Source: Streptomyces orinoci
Lineage (GTDB): Bacteria; Actinomycetota; Actinomycetes; Streptomycetales; Streptomycetaceae
Direction: 5' to 3'
Assembly (NCBI RefSeq): GCF_003121295.1
Contig: NZ_PHNC01000008.1
Span: 248,001 to 312,000 of the forward strand
DNA length: 64,000 nt
The notes under the pieces were generated by a model. It did not search any database, had not been told where the DNA came from, and saw only the letters and a program-made list of their open reading frames with translations. Position numbers and translations under genes: made by a program. This document shows positions 50,946 through 59,264 of this stretch, piece by piece. Position 1 is the stretch's first letter, and the number at the start of each line of letters is the position of its first letter.

Positions 50946-52118
50946 ATGCTGGAGCTCGCGGCCGAGCTGCGCCAATGGGCCCTGGAGGGCCGGGACTTCG
51001 CCGTGGCCACGGTTGTCGCGGTACACGGCAGCGCACCCCGCCCGCCCGGCGCCGCCCTGGCGGTCAACGACGAGGGCACCGTCATCGGTTCGGTGTCCGG
51101 CGGCTGTGTGGAGGGCGCGGTCTATGAACTGTGCCGGACCGCGCTGGACAACGGCCTCAGCACTCTGGAGCGGTTCGGCCACTCCGACCAGGACGCCTTC
51201 GCCATCGGCCTGACCTGCGGGGGAGTCATCGACATCCTGGTCACCCCGGTCACCGCCGCCCAGCGCCCCCACTACCTCGAGGCATGGGGCGCCGCCGCCG
51301 GCGGTGAGCCGGTCACCCTGGTACGCACCCTCGCCGCCCCCTTCGGCGTCCTGCTGGTACGCGCCGACGGCACCGGCAGCGGAACCCTGGCCCATGCCCC
51401 CGGACTCGACCGCACCGCCCCCGCCGAGGCGGTCGCCCTGCGGGACACCGGCTTCACCGGAGTCACCGAACTCGGCTCCCGCTGCGCCCAACGCGTCCCG
51501 GTCTTCGTCGAGTCCAGCGTCCCCGCACCCCGGATGATTGTCTTCGGGGCCATTGACTTCGCGGCGGCCCTGGTCCGGGCCGGGAAGTTCCTCGGCTACC
51601 GGGTTACGGTCTGCGACGCCCGCCCCGTCTTCGCCACCGCCGCCCGCTTCCCGGAGGCGGACGAGGTGGTGGCCGACTGGCCACACCGCTATCTGGACGC
51701 CCAACATCTGGACGGCCGGGCGGTGTTGTGCGTACTGACCCATGACGCCAAGTTCGACGTCCCGCTGCTGGAACGGGCCCTGCGGCTCCCGGTCGCCTAT
51801 GTGGGGGCGATGGGCTCCCGGCGCACCCACCAGGACCGGCTCAACCGGCTGCGGGAGGCGGGGCTTTCCGTCGCCGAGCTCGCCCGGCTGCACTCCCCGA
51901 TCGGGCTGGACCTGGGGGCGCGTACCCCCGAGGAGACCGCGCTGTCCATCGCCGCCGAGATTGTCGCGGTGCGGCGGGGCGGCTCGGGGGTGCCGCTGTC
52001 GGGGGCGGCGGTGCCGATCCACCATGACGGCCCGCCGTCCGCCGCCGGGCGGACCCCGGGGTCCGCTCCGGAGCTGATGCCCGGTCTGCGGTCCGCCCGA
52101 TCCGGCGTCCGGGCATGA
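50946..52118 (+). CDS. xdhC: XdhC/CoxI-family molybdenum-cofactor maturation protein
   Basis: This 390-aa protein has an XdhC N-terminal domain (TVVAVHGSAPRPPGAALAV, GSVSGGCVEGAVYE, GLTCGGVIDILV) and a C-terminal Rossmann-like domain (VFGAIDFAAALVRAGKFLGY, then LPVAYVGAMGSRRTH and GLDLGARTPEETALSIAAEI). XdhC binds Moco, aids its sulfuration and inserts it into xanthine dehydrogenase. The start lies 6 bases after the permease stop. The conserved Cys in SGGC and LTC is kept. It is the last gene of the operon. Confidence 0.92.
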   Translation: MLELAAELRQWALEGRDFAVATVVAVHGSAPRPPGAALAVNDEGTVIGSVSGGCVEGAVYELCRTALDNGLSTLERFGHSDQDAFAIGLTCGGVIDILVTPVTAAQRPHYLEAWGAAAGGEPVTLVRTLAAPFGVLLVRADGTGSGTLAHAPGLDRTAPAEAVALRDTGFTGVTELGSRCAQRVPVFVESSVPAPRMIVFGAIDFAAALVRAGKFLGYRVTVCDARPVFATAARFPEADEVVADWPHRYLDAQHLDGRAVLCVLTHDAKFDVPLLERALRLPVAYVGAMGSRRTHQDRLNRLREAGLSVAELARLHSPIGLDLGARTPEETALSIAAEIVAVRRGGSGVPLSGAAVPIHHDGPPSAAGRTPGSAPELMPGLRSARSGVRA

Positions 52119-52131
52119 ACGGCCACCTCCG

Positions 52132-52458
52132 CTAGGACGGGCGGGCGCCCCGCTCCTCGTAGGGGCTGTGCATGGTGAGGTAGCGGATCTCCAGGTCCTG
52201 CTCCAGGTACTCCATCCGCCGCTCCCAGAAGTCCCGGAGGTGGGGCAGCGCCAGATGGGCCTCAAGGTCCGCCTCGCTGCGCCAGGCCTCGTAGAAGACG
52301 AACACGCCCGGGGAGTCCCGGTCTTCGTGGAAGTGGTACTCCAGACAGCCGGGTTCCTGCCGCGTGGGCTCCACGAACGACAACAGCAGCCGCCGCAGTT
52401 CCTCCGTGCGCCCGGGCTTGGGGCGGGCTATGCCGACGAGAGTGAACGGCTGATCCAT
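52132..52458 (-). CDS. Small ABM-domain (putative quinol) monooxygenase
   Basis: This 108-aa ferredoxin-like dimeric alpha/beta protein has TLVGIARPKPGRTEELRRLL, EPGCLEYHFHEDRDSPGVF and VFYEAWRSEADLEAHLALPH, the hallmarks of antibiotic-biosynthesis-monooxygenase/YgiN-type proteins. These oxidise quinols or detoxify small aromatics without a cofactor. GGGAGG precedes ATG 52458. It is divergent from an ArsR regulator; the shared promoter carries two identical inverted repeats. Confidence 0.9.
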   Translation of the reverse strand: MDQPFTLVGIARPKPGRTEELRRLLLSFVEPTRQEPGCLEYHFHEDRDSPGVFVFYEAWRSEADLEAHLALPHLRDFWERRMEYLEQDLEIRYLTMHSPYEERGARPS

Positions 52459-52474
52459 GAGGCCTCCCTCTATA

Positions 52475-52494
52475 GGTACGGTGGATTTCGTACC
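52475..52494. promoter_or_regulatory. Operator half 1: GGTACG-N8-CGTACC
   Basis: A 20-bp inverted repeat with arms identical to the second copy at 52519-52538. It lies 17 bases upstream of the monooxygenase ATG, where binding would block its expression. Confidence 0.75.
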
Positions 52495-52518
52495 TGGCGG
52501 AGGCTAGCCCTCCCACAA

Positions 52519-52538
52519 GGTACGATGCAAGTCGTACC
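52519..52538. promoter_or_regulatory. Operator half 2: GGTACG-N8-CGTACC
   Basis: The same arms and spacing as copy 1, with centres 44 bases apart. It lies just before the AGGAGG of the ArsR gene, consistent with autoregulation. Confidence 0.75.
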
Positions 52539-52553
52539 CAGGAGGTGGTGGCA

Positions 52554-52880
52554 ATGCCCGACGAGGAGGGGCACCCCGAGCCGGGGGAGATGGAACTCGG
52601 CAAGGTCCTGGCCGCCCTGGCCGACCCGTTGCGGCGGCGCGTGGTAACGGAGTTGGCGGCCGGGCCCGAGGGCGAGGCGCGCACCTGCAGCTCCTTCGCC
52701 CTGCCGGTCGCCAAGGCGACCGTCACCCATCACTTCCGCACCCTCCGCGAGGCGGGGCTGATCCGCCAGGTCAACCGGGGCAACAGCCGGATGGCCACCC
52801 TCCGCCGGTCCGAGATCGAGCAGCGGTTCCCCGGCCTGCTGGCCCTGCTGCTCGCCGAGGACGCCCGGCACCGGCCGTGA
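52554..52880 (+). CDS. ArsR-family winged-helix regulator
   Basis: ATG 52554 lies 8 bases after AGGAGG; the upstream GTG codons overlap that SD and are unlikely. The 108-aa protein has ALADPLRRRVVTELA, the recognition region VAKATVTHHFRTLREAGLI and a wing RQVNRGNSRMATLRR. No metal-binding CxC motif is seen, so it is probably a non-metal sensor (YdeF/quinone-type). It should repress the divergent monooxygenase and itself through the paired repeats. Confidence 0.9.
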   Translation: MPDEEGHPEPGEMELGKVLAALADPLRRRVVTELAAGPEGEARTCSSFALPVAKATVTHHFRTLREAGLIRQVNRGNSRMATLRRSEIEQRFPGLLALLLAEDARHRP

Positions 52881-53146
52881 TGCTCCGGGCGGCCTCGATG
52901 CCGCCCATCCCGGGCCCGGCTCGTAGTGGGCACGGAATCCGCACCTCCGCGGGGCACTTGGGTGCGGTTTTCCGGCCCGGTTCACAGGGCACCCCGGACA
53001 CTCGACCCCCACCGCCGGCCCGGCGTGGAGTGCCCGCTCCGCCGGCCGCGGCACCCCGCCAGTCCCTCGGCCGGAGCTTCCGCCTCCGCCCGAGGGGATC
53101 CCGGAGTCCGGCGCCACCGGCTGCCCGTGTCCCGGCGCTCCGCACC
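52881..53146. other. Non-coding stretch upstream of the aldo/keto reductase
   Basis: With the promoter that follows, the gap is about 331 bases. GC-rich, with no frame of coding character and no clear hairpin for the ArsR gene end. Confidence 0.45.
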
Positions 53147-53177
53147 TTGCCATGGAGCACACTCCAACGACTAGCGT
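53147..53177 (+). promoter_or_regulatory. MerR-type promoter with 19-bp spacer and central dyad
   Basis: TTGCCA (-35) and TAGCGT (-10) are 19 bases apart. The spacer holds the dyad TGGAG-CACA-CTCCA. Over-long spacers with an inverted repeat between -35 and -10 are characteristic of MerR-activated promoters. It lies 35 bases before the reductase start. No MerR gene is in the window. Confidence 0.65.
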
Positions 53178-53211
53178 CCTTCACATCACGCGACGAAAGG
53201 AAACCCCAATC

Positions 53212-54273
53212 GTGCTGCGCTACACGCTGTTCGGCAGGACCGGTCTCCGGGTGAGCGAACTGTGCCTGGGCACCATGACCTTCGGTGAGGACTGGGGCTG
53301 GGGCACCGGCAAGGAGGCCAGTGCACGGATCTTCAATGCCTATGCCGAGGCGGGCGGCAACTTCATCGACACGGCGGACCTCTACACCGAGGGCAGCTCC
53401 GAGCGGATGCTCGGCGAACTGCTCCAGGACCGCCGGGAACGCTTCGTACTGGCCAGCAAGTACACCTGCGCCACCGACCGGCGCGAGGTCAACGCCGCGG
53501 GCAACCACCGCAAGAACCTGGTGCAGTCCGTGGAGGCCAGCCTCCGGCGGCTGGGCACCGACTACCTGGACATCCTCTGGGTGCACGCCAGGGACAACTT
53601 CACCCCGGTCCAGGAGGTCATGCGCGCCCTGGACGACCTGGTGCGCGCCGGCAAGGTGCTCCACCTCGGGGTGTCGGACTGGCCCGCCTGGGAGATCGCC
53701 CAGGCCAATACCCTCGCCGAACTCCGCGGCTGGACCTCCTTCGCCGGTTCGCAGCTGCGCTACAGCCTGCTGGAGCGCACCCCGGAGCGTGAACTCCTGC
53801 CACAGGCCCGTGCCTTCGACCAGGCGGTGCTGGCCTGGAGCCCGCTGGCGGGCGGCAAGCTCAGCGGAAAGTACCGCCGGGGCGAGACCGGCCGGCTCAA
53901 CTCCGGCAACTGGCAGGACCACAAGGAGCACAACGAGGACGAGGTGATCGGCACCCTGCTGGCCGTCGCCGAGCAGGGCGGCTGGAGCCCCGCCCAGGTC
54001 GCCCTGGCCTGGCTGCGCTCCCGGCCGGGGAATGTGATCCCCATCATCGGTGCCACCAAGGAGAGCCAGCTCGCCGACAACCTGGCCGCCGCCGCGGTCA
54101 CCCTGGACGCGGACGCGCTTGAGCGGCTGGACCGGGTGAGCGCCGTCCCGCTGGGATTCCCGCATGACTTCCTGCGGGAGGACGGGGTCAGGGAGAACGT
54201 CTACGGCGAGCGCTGGCCCGAGATCGACAACCGGCTGTCCACCTACCGCCGTACGGCCGACGAGGTCCTCTGA
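53212..54273 (+). CDS. Aldo/keto reductase
   Basis: This 353-aa NADPH-dependent TIM-barrel oxidoreductase starts at GTG 53212 after AAAGGAAA. The catalytic tetrad is visible: Asp and Tyr in FIDTADLYTEG, Lys in VLASKYT, and the fourth residue in ILWVHARDNF (His). The C-terminal cofactor motif is IPIIGATKESQLADNL. The natural substrate is unknown; a MerR-type promoter suggests induction by a small electrophile or drug-like ligand. Confidence 0.92.
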   Translation: MLRYTLFGRTGLRVSELCLGTMTFGEDWGWGTGKEASARIFNAYAEAGGNFIDTADLYTEGSSERMLGELLQDRRERFVLASKYTCATDRREVNAAGNHRKNLVQSVEASLRRLGTDYLDILWVHARDNFTPVQEVMRALDDLVRAGKVLHLGVSDWPAWEIAQANTLAELRGWTSFAGSQLRYSLLERTPERELLPQARAFDQAVLAWSPLAGGKLSGKYRRGETGRLNSGNWQDHKEHNEDEVIGTLLAVAEQGGWSPAQVALAWLRSRPGNVIPIIGATKESQLADNLAAAAVTLDADALERLDRVSAVPLGFPHDFLREDGVRENVYGERWPEIDNRLSTYRRTADEVL

Positions 54274-54285
54274 GGCCCGTACCGT

Positions 54286-55200
54286 TCAGGGGCAGCGCAC
54301 TACCTGCCCCGCCCAGGACAGCCCGCCCCCGAAGCTCAGCAGCAACGCCGGTCCGTCGGCGGGCAGTTCGCCGCGTTCGACCAGCTTGGACAGGGCCAGC
54401 GGGACGGATGCCGCCGAGGTGTTGCCGGATTCGGTGACATCGCGGGCGACCACCGTCCCCTCGTCCAGCCCCAGTTGGCGCACCACGGCCTCGATGATGC
54501 GGAGGTTGGCCTGGTGGGTGACCACCCCCGCCAGGTCCGCCGGGGCGAGACCGGCTCGGCGGCAGGCTTCCCGGGCGAGCGCGGGGAGTTCGGCGGTGAC
54601 CCAGCGGAAGACGGTCTGGCCCTCCTGGGTGAAGTACGGGTGCCAGTCGCCCTTCAGCCGGACCGCGTCGGCGCGGGTGGGGTCCGAACCCCACACCACG
54701 GGGCCGATGGCGTCCTCCCGCGGCGAGGGGCCGAGCACCGCGGCCCCGGCGCCGTCACCGAGCAGGACGCAGGTGCCGCGGTCGGTCCAGTCGGTCACAT
54801 CGGACATCTTCTCGGCGCCGATGACCAGCGCGTGCCGCGCGGCACCGGCCCGTATCGCATGGTCGGCGGTGGCCAGGGCGGTACAGAAGCCCGCACAGCC
54901 GTTGTTGAGGTCATAGGTCACGGCGGAGGGAATGCCCAGCCGGGCGGCCACCTGTGCCGCGGTGGACGGGCAGCGGTCGATGGCGCTGCAGGTGGCCACG
55001 GTGACCAGCCCGATGTCGGCGGGGGACAGCCCGGCCGCGGCCAGCGCCTTGCCGGCGGCCGCCGAGGCCAGATCGGTGACCGATTCGGTGTCGGCGATGC
55101 GCCGGGTGGCGATCCCGGTGCGCCGGCGGATCCAGTCGTCACTGGTGTCCACCATGCCCGCCAGTTCGTCATTGGTGAGGACGCGCGTGGTGTGGGAACC
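54286..55200 (-). pseudogene. Beta-ketoacyl-ACP synthase III-like gene, 5' end deleted
   Basis: The frame encodes nearly all of a FabH-like enzyme: the active-site Cys (DLNNGCAGFCTAL), His (VVTHQANLRI) and Asn (ESGNTSAASVP) are all intact. Homology continues upstream of ATG 55155 into GSHTTRVLTNDELAG, but then stops at about 55200 without a start codon. The first 10-15 residues are gone. Beyond that point the sequence is a TetR fragment in the opposite direction. Translation from ATG 55155 would miss a core beta-strand, so the product is probably inactive. Confidence 0.75.
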
Positions 55201-55215
55201 GGCGGCCGGAGCGCG

Positions 55216-55581
55216 CCCGGACTGCCGCGGCTGCGCGCCGTCTGCGAGGCATGGATCGGCTACCTGGAACGGGAGCGCACCATCTTCCCCGGCGGCTGTC
55301 TGTTCGTCACCGCCGCGGTGGAGTTCGATGCCCGCGGCGGCGCGGTACGGGATGCGGTGGCCCGCCTCCTCCTGCTCTGGCGGCGCCGTCTGGCCGAAGA
55401 GGTACGGACCGCCGTGACGGCGGGTGAACTGCCGCCGGACACCGACCCGGAGCAGACCGCCTTCGAGCTCATCGGCCTGTATATGAGCCTGAACCAGGCC
55501 GTCCAGCTCTTCGGTGACACCTCGGCCCCGGAGCGCACCCGCCGGGCGCTCGGCCGGCTGCTGGCGCCCCCGCCGCGCTGA
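55216..55581 (+). pseudogene. TetR-family regulator, C-terminal fragment
   Basis: About 121 residues (LRAVCEAWIGYLERERTIFP, GGCLFVTAAVEFDARGGAVR, LIGLYMSLNQAVQLFG) match the ligand-binding domain of TetR regulators of the LmrA/YxaF type. The DNA-binding N-terminal third is missing, and the frame runs back into the antisense of the KAS III gene. It is the mate of the deletion that truncated that gene. Confidence 0.78.
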
Positions 55582-55587
55582 CGTTTA

Positions 55588-55602
55588 CCTGCATATGGCA
55601 GG
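55588..55602. promoter_or_regulatory. Inverted repeat before secreted protease 1
   Basis: CCTGC-ATATG-GCAGG lies 43 bases before the TTG start. It may be a regulator site or a remnant of the tetR terminator. Confidence 0.25.
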
Positions 55603-55644
55603 CTTTGGCGAACCTTTGACCAGGAGTCCGGAGGATCGTTCGCC

Positions 55645-57399
55645 TTGCCTTCCAGATGGCCCCGCCGCCTTGCCCTGTCCCTGTGCCTGGCCGCCGTCGG
55701 CACAACCACCGCTGCCGGTACGGCCGTTGCGGCTCCGGCCGACGGACCGGATGCCGCCCGCTACTGGACCGCCGAGCGGCTGGCCGCCGCCAAACCGCTG
55801 GAGGGCAAGGGCACCCCGGCGGCACCCCGAGTGAGCGCCGCCGGACCGCCGGCCGGCACGCCGCGGGGCCGCTATGGGGACGGCATACCCATGGTGGGCA
55901 CCTTCTTCGTCCGCGGCGCCGGACAGGGCAACACCTACTGCACCGCCAGTGTGATCCGCAGCCCCGGCCGCGACCTGGTGCTCACCGCCGCCCACTGCGC
56001 CAAGTCCCTGGCGGGCGGCACCGACCGGATCTTCATCCCCCAGTTCCGCCAGGGGCTGGACGCCAACCGGCAGAAGTTCGGGGCCTATCCGGTGCAGCGG
56101 GTCTTTATCGACCCCCGCTACCGGGGCGGCACCGGCCCGGCCACCGACCTGGACTTCGCCTTTGTCCGCCTGGGCGCCAACGCCCAGCACGCCAAGGTGG
56201 AGAACCGGACCGGCGGCCTCCGGCTGACCGGCACCCCGCGCTGGGTCAACACGGTTACCGTGCTGGGCTATCCGGGCACCGCCAACCCCGGGCAGCAGGC
56301 CATCTCCTGCACCGTCCCCACCGCCCGGCTGTCCACCGGCCTGCGCCAGATGCAGGTGCGGTGCGCCGGTTACTACAACGGCGTCTCCGGCGGCCCCTGG
56401 ATATCCCACTACGACGCCAAGGCCCGGACCGGCGAGGTGATAGGCGTGGTGGGCGGCTACCGGGGCGGCGGCAACGACGCCAACGACGACTGGGTGAGCT
56501 ACTCGCCGATACTGGGCCGCGAGGCCCAGGACCTCTACCAGGATGCGGTCTCCGGCCGCACCCCCGCGCGGGGCCCGCGGCCCGCCGGCCATGGCGCCAC
56601 CCTGCCCGGTACGGCCCGGCTGTGGCGGAACGCCGCCCAGCTGGCCGCCGGTGACTTCACCGGTGACGGCCGGGAGGACCTGGTGGTGGTGTGGAGCGAT
56701 GGCGAGGTCAGCCTCTACGCCGGGGACGGCCGGGGCGGCTTCGGCCGGGAGTACACCCTGGCCAGGAAAGACAGCGCCTGGCGGCGCGCGGTGGCCGTCA
56801 CCGGGGGAGAGTTCGGCGGGGCCGGGCACCAAGGTCTGCTGGTCCGCTGGGACAACGGCAAGCTCAGCCTGTTCGACGGGGTGGGGCCCAAGGGGCTGGG
56901 CCGGGAAACCACTCTCGCCGAACCGGGCTCCATCTGGAAGCACGCCACCCAGATCACCGCCGGTGCCTACAACTCCGGCGCGCGCCGCGAGGATGTGGTG
57001 GTCCGCTGGTCCGACGGCGAACTGACCCTCTACTCCGGGGTCGGGCCCAAGGGGCTGGGCCGCGAGCACCGGCTCGGCAAGCACGACAACTGGAAGCGCA
57101 CGGTGGCACTGACCAGCGGCCGCTTCTCCGGGCGGCCGGGCGCGGACCTGGCCGTACGCTGGAACGACGGCTCCCTGGACGTCTACGCCGGCACCGGCGC
57201 GGGCGGCCTGGGCACCCGCAGCCGGGTGCAGGCGCCCAATGCGGCCGATACCGGCAACTCCACAATGGTGGCCGGTGAGTTCACCGGCAGCGGCCGGGCC
57301 AATGATCTCATTGTGCGCTGGAGCAATGGTGAGACCTCGCGGTACGCGGGGACGACCGGCAGTGTGCTGGGGGAGTGGGCGGCCCTGGTCTCCCCTTGA
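55645..57399 (+). CDS. Secreted trypsin-fold serine peptidase with FG-GAP/VCBS-like C-terminal repeats
   Basis: TTG 55645 after GGAGGA gives 584 aa; the paralogue at 60259 uses the same TTG context, which supports this start. A signal peptide (RLALSLCLAAVGTTTAA, cleavage near AVA-A) precedes the peptidase (about 65-300) with H117 (LTAAHC), D170 (DLDFAF) and S248 (GVSGGPW). Residues 320-580 form about five repeats of the type LVVVWSDGEVSLYAGDGRGG, like beta-propeller FG-GAP blades. It is extracellular, with unknown substrate. Confidence 0.9.
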   Translation: MPSRWPRRLALSLCLAAVGTTTAAGTAVAAPADGPDAARYWTAERLAAAKPLEGKGTPAAPRVSAAGPPAGTPRGRYGDGIPMVGTFFVRGAGQGNTYCTASVIRSPGRDLVLTAAHCAKSLAGGTDRIFIPQFRQGLDANRQKFGAYPVQRVFIDPRYRGGTGPATDLDFAFVRLGANAQHAKVENRTGGLRLTGTPRWVNTVTVLGYPGTANPGQQAISCTVPTARLSTGLRQMQVRCAGYYNGVSGGPWISHYDAKARTGEVIGVVGGYRGGGNDANDDWVSYSPILGREAQDLYQDAVSGRTPARGPRPAGHGATLPGTARLWRNAAQLAAGDFTGDGREDLVVVWSDGEVSLYAGDGRGGFGREYTLARKDSAWRRAVAVTGGEFGGAGHQGLLVRWDNGKLSLFDGVGPKGLGRETTLAEPGSIWKHATQITAGAYNSGARREDVVVRWSDGELTLYSGVGPKGLGREHRLGKHDNWKRTVALTSGRFSGRPGADLAVRWNDGSLDVYAGTGAGGLGTRSRVQAPNAADTGNSTMVAGEFTGSGRANDLIVRWSNGETSRYAGTTGSVLGEWAALVSP

Positions 57400-57428
57400 G
57401 CGGACTCCCGCGCCCGACGGATCGGCCG

Positions 57429-58496
57429 CTACCGGTGGTGCGCGGTGGGGCGTTCGGGCCGGGGGCCGGGCCGACCGGTCGCGCGGTCCCGGGCGCCCCC
57501 CGCCGGGGCGCCCGGGCGCGTGCGCACCCAGTAGGAATGCGCGGCCAGCGCAAGTGCCGTGCCGTACAAGGCGAAAGCACCGTTGCCGATCCAGCTCACT
57601 TCCAGGCAGTCCGTCACGGACGGGAAGTCGCCCCGGGGGAAGGACACCAGCCCCGCGCTGCCCAGCGCGGTGTAGGTGGTACCCAAGAGCCCATAGGGAC
57701 CCAGGGTCATGGCGCCGATCAGCGCCGGGGTGAGCGGCAGCCAGCGCGGCACCGGGCGGCCGCGCAGTGCGAGCGTCCAGTGGGGGAAGACCTGCCCCCA
57801 CGGCCGGACCAGGCCCAACAGCAGAAACACCCCCAGCGCGGCGAGCACCACGGTGCCGTCGATCCCCCAGGACTCCAGGGTCAGCCAGAACTCCGAGGCG
57901 CCATTGCGCCGGGAGGCTTCCTGTAGCTCAGCCCTGCCCACCCCCGCGAACCGGCCGCCCATCGCCCAGAACATCTTCATGGCCGCATAGGGCACAAACG
58001 CCAGGGCTCCGGCCCGGGCGGCCCATTGGACGCGGGGCGGCGCCGGCGAGGGCGCCGCCGGTACCGCCGGATACCGGGTGCGGCCCTCCGGCCGCAGGGC
58101 ACGGGCGTTGGCGGCCAGCAGTAACACGCCGAGCAGACCGAGCAGATGGTGCACGGCGGCAATCCCGCTGTCCAGCCGCTGATTGAAGGCCAGCTCGATC
58201 ACATCCATCAGCAGGGTGAACCCGGAGACGGCGGACAGCGCACAACTCGCCCATATCAGCCCGGTGGTGAGCTGGTGGGCACGGTGGCGCCGGGCGGCCG
58301 CCACCGAGAACAGCGCCAGGACGGCGGTCCCCACCACCACCCAGTTCAGGGCGACCGGACCGGCCTGGTCGGCGTTCCGGATGAACAGCGCCCTGTCCCG
58401 CAGGGTGCAGACCAGGGCGAAGGCGCCCAGCAACAAGGCCCAGCAGACGGCCGCCGGGGCGGCCCAGCGTGCGGGCGGGTATCGGAGAGCGGTCAT
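57429..58496 (-). CDS. Integral membrane protein of unknown function
   Basis: This 355-aa protein has about eight hydrophobic segments (for example AVCWALLLGAFALVCTL, LNWVVVGTAVLALFSVAA and AVHHLLGLLGVLLLAANARAL). The C-terminal 30 residues are Arg/Pro/Gly-rich and cytoplasm-like. The middle has a conserved-looking stretch ALAFVPYAAMKMFWAMGGRF. I recognise no transport or enzyme family. It is convergent with secreted protease 1, with only a short gap between the stops. Confidence 0.75.
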   Translation of the reverse strand: MTALRYPPARWAAPAAVCWALLLGAFALVCTLRDRALFIRNADQAGPVALNWVVVGTAVLALFSVAAARRHRAHQLTTGLIWASCALSAVSGFTLLMDVIELAFNQRLDSGIAAVHHLLGLLGVLLLAANARALRPEGRTRYPAVPAAPSPAPPRVQWAARAGALAFVPYAAMKMFWAMGGRFAGVGRAELQEASRRNGASEFWLTLESWGIDGTVVLAALGVFLLLGLVRPWGQVFPHWTLALRGRPVPRWLPLTPALIGAMTLGPYGLLGTTYTALGSAGLVSFPRGDFPSVTDCLEVSWIGNGAFALYGTALALAAHSYWVRTRPGAPAGGARDRATGRPGPRPERPTAHHR

Positions 58497-58621
58497 GCCC
58501 GCCAGCCTCCCTGCCCACGCCCGGCCCCCGAGTCAGCCGAGGGAACGACCGCCCTCCACCGGACGAATGACTGCCCGCCACCGGACGGTTGAAGCGCCCG
58601 GCCGCACACCGGGGGCGCCCC

Positions 58622-59182
58622 TCAACCGCGCGCAAGCCACTCCCGCCGCAGCATCGCGTAGACGAAATCGTCCCGCCAGCCACCCTTGAACAGCCCCGTC
58701 CCAATGAAGTGCGCCTCCCGGCGCATCCCCAGCCGTTCCAGCAGCCGGGCGGAGGAACCGTTATGGGCGTGGCAGCGCCCTATGACCCGGTGCAGCCCCA
58801 ACTCCCCGAAGCCCAGCCCCAGTACCGCCCGCACCGCCTCGGTCGCCAGCCCCTTCCCCTGGTGGGCGGGGTTGAAGACACAGCCGATCTCGCCCTGTCG
58901 GTCCGCCCGGCTCAGCCACACCAGTTCCACCTGGCCCACCACCCTGCCGTCCTCCGGCGTGACCACCGCCAGGCTCAGACAGTCGCCCTCCCCGGCCAGC
59001 CGGTTCTCCCCGGCCATCTGCTCCACCGAGGCCCGCGACTGCTCCCGGTCCCTGGGGTCCCACCGCATATAGCGGGCCACTTCCGGTTGGCGCTGATAGG
59101 CCCATACATCATCGGTGTCCTCCGGCACAAAGGGACGAAGCAGCAGCCGGTCGGTACGGATGGGCCATTCGATACTGGTCAT
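58622..59182 (-). CDS. GNAT-family N-acetyltransferase (RimJ/RimL type)
   Basis: This 186-aa protein starts at ATG 59182 with AAGG eight bases upstream. It has IRTDRLLLRPFVPEDTDDV, VELVWLSRADRQGEIGCVFN, the acetyl-CoA pyrophosphate loop HQGKGLATEAVRAVLGLGF, and RVIGRCHAHNGSSARLLERL. These are the features of the RimJ-like branch that acetylates protein N-termini or small amines. The substrate is unknown. Confidence 0.9.
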   Translation of the reverse strand: MTSIEWPIRTDRLLLRPFVPEDTDDVWAYQRQPEVARYMRWDPRDREQSRASVEQMAGENRLAGEGDCLSLAVVTPEDGRVVGQVELVWLSRADRQGEIGCVFNPAHQGKGLATEAVRAVLGLGFGELGLHRVIGRCHAHNGSSARLLERLGMRREAHFIGTGLFKGGWRDDFVYAMLRREWLARG

Positions 59183-59264
59183 CAACGGAACCTTACCGCC
59201 GGCCCCCTTCGCTCCCGACGGCAATTCATTTGCCCGCACCGTTGGGGCCGCGCAGGATTCCGCC

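Noticed and set aside
43835..52118. Purine catabolic operon as a novel cluster
   Set aside because: The order pucR / xdh subunits / NCS2 permease / xdhC is a familiar actinomycete arrangement with intact motifs.
49488..52265. A 925-codon minus-strand frame across the permease and XdhC genes
   Set aside because: It spans two clearly identified genes and is Gly/Gln/Asp-rich without motifs.
53152..53211. ATG 53152 as the start of the aldo/keto reductase
   Set aside because: It lies inside the MerR-type promoter and would add residues absent from the family; GTG 53212 has a proper SD.
55155..55200. KAS III gene as intact with start at ATG 55155
   Set aside because: Clear family homology (RVLTNDELAG) extends upstream of that ATG, so the true start has been lost.
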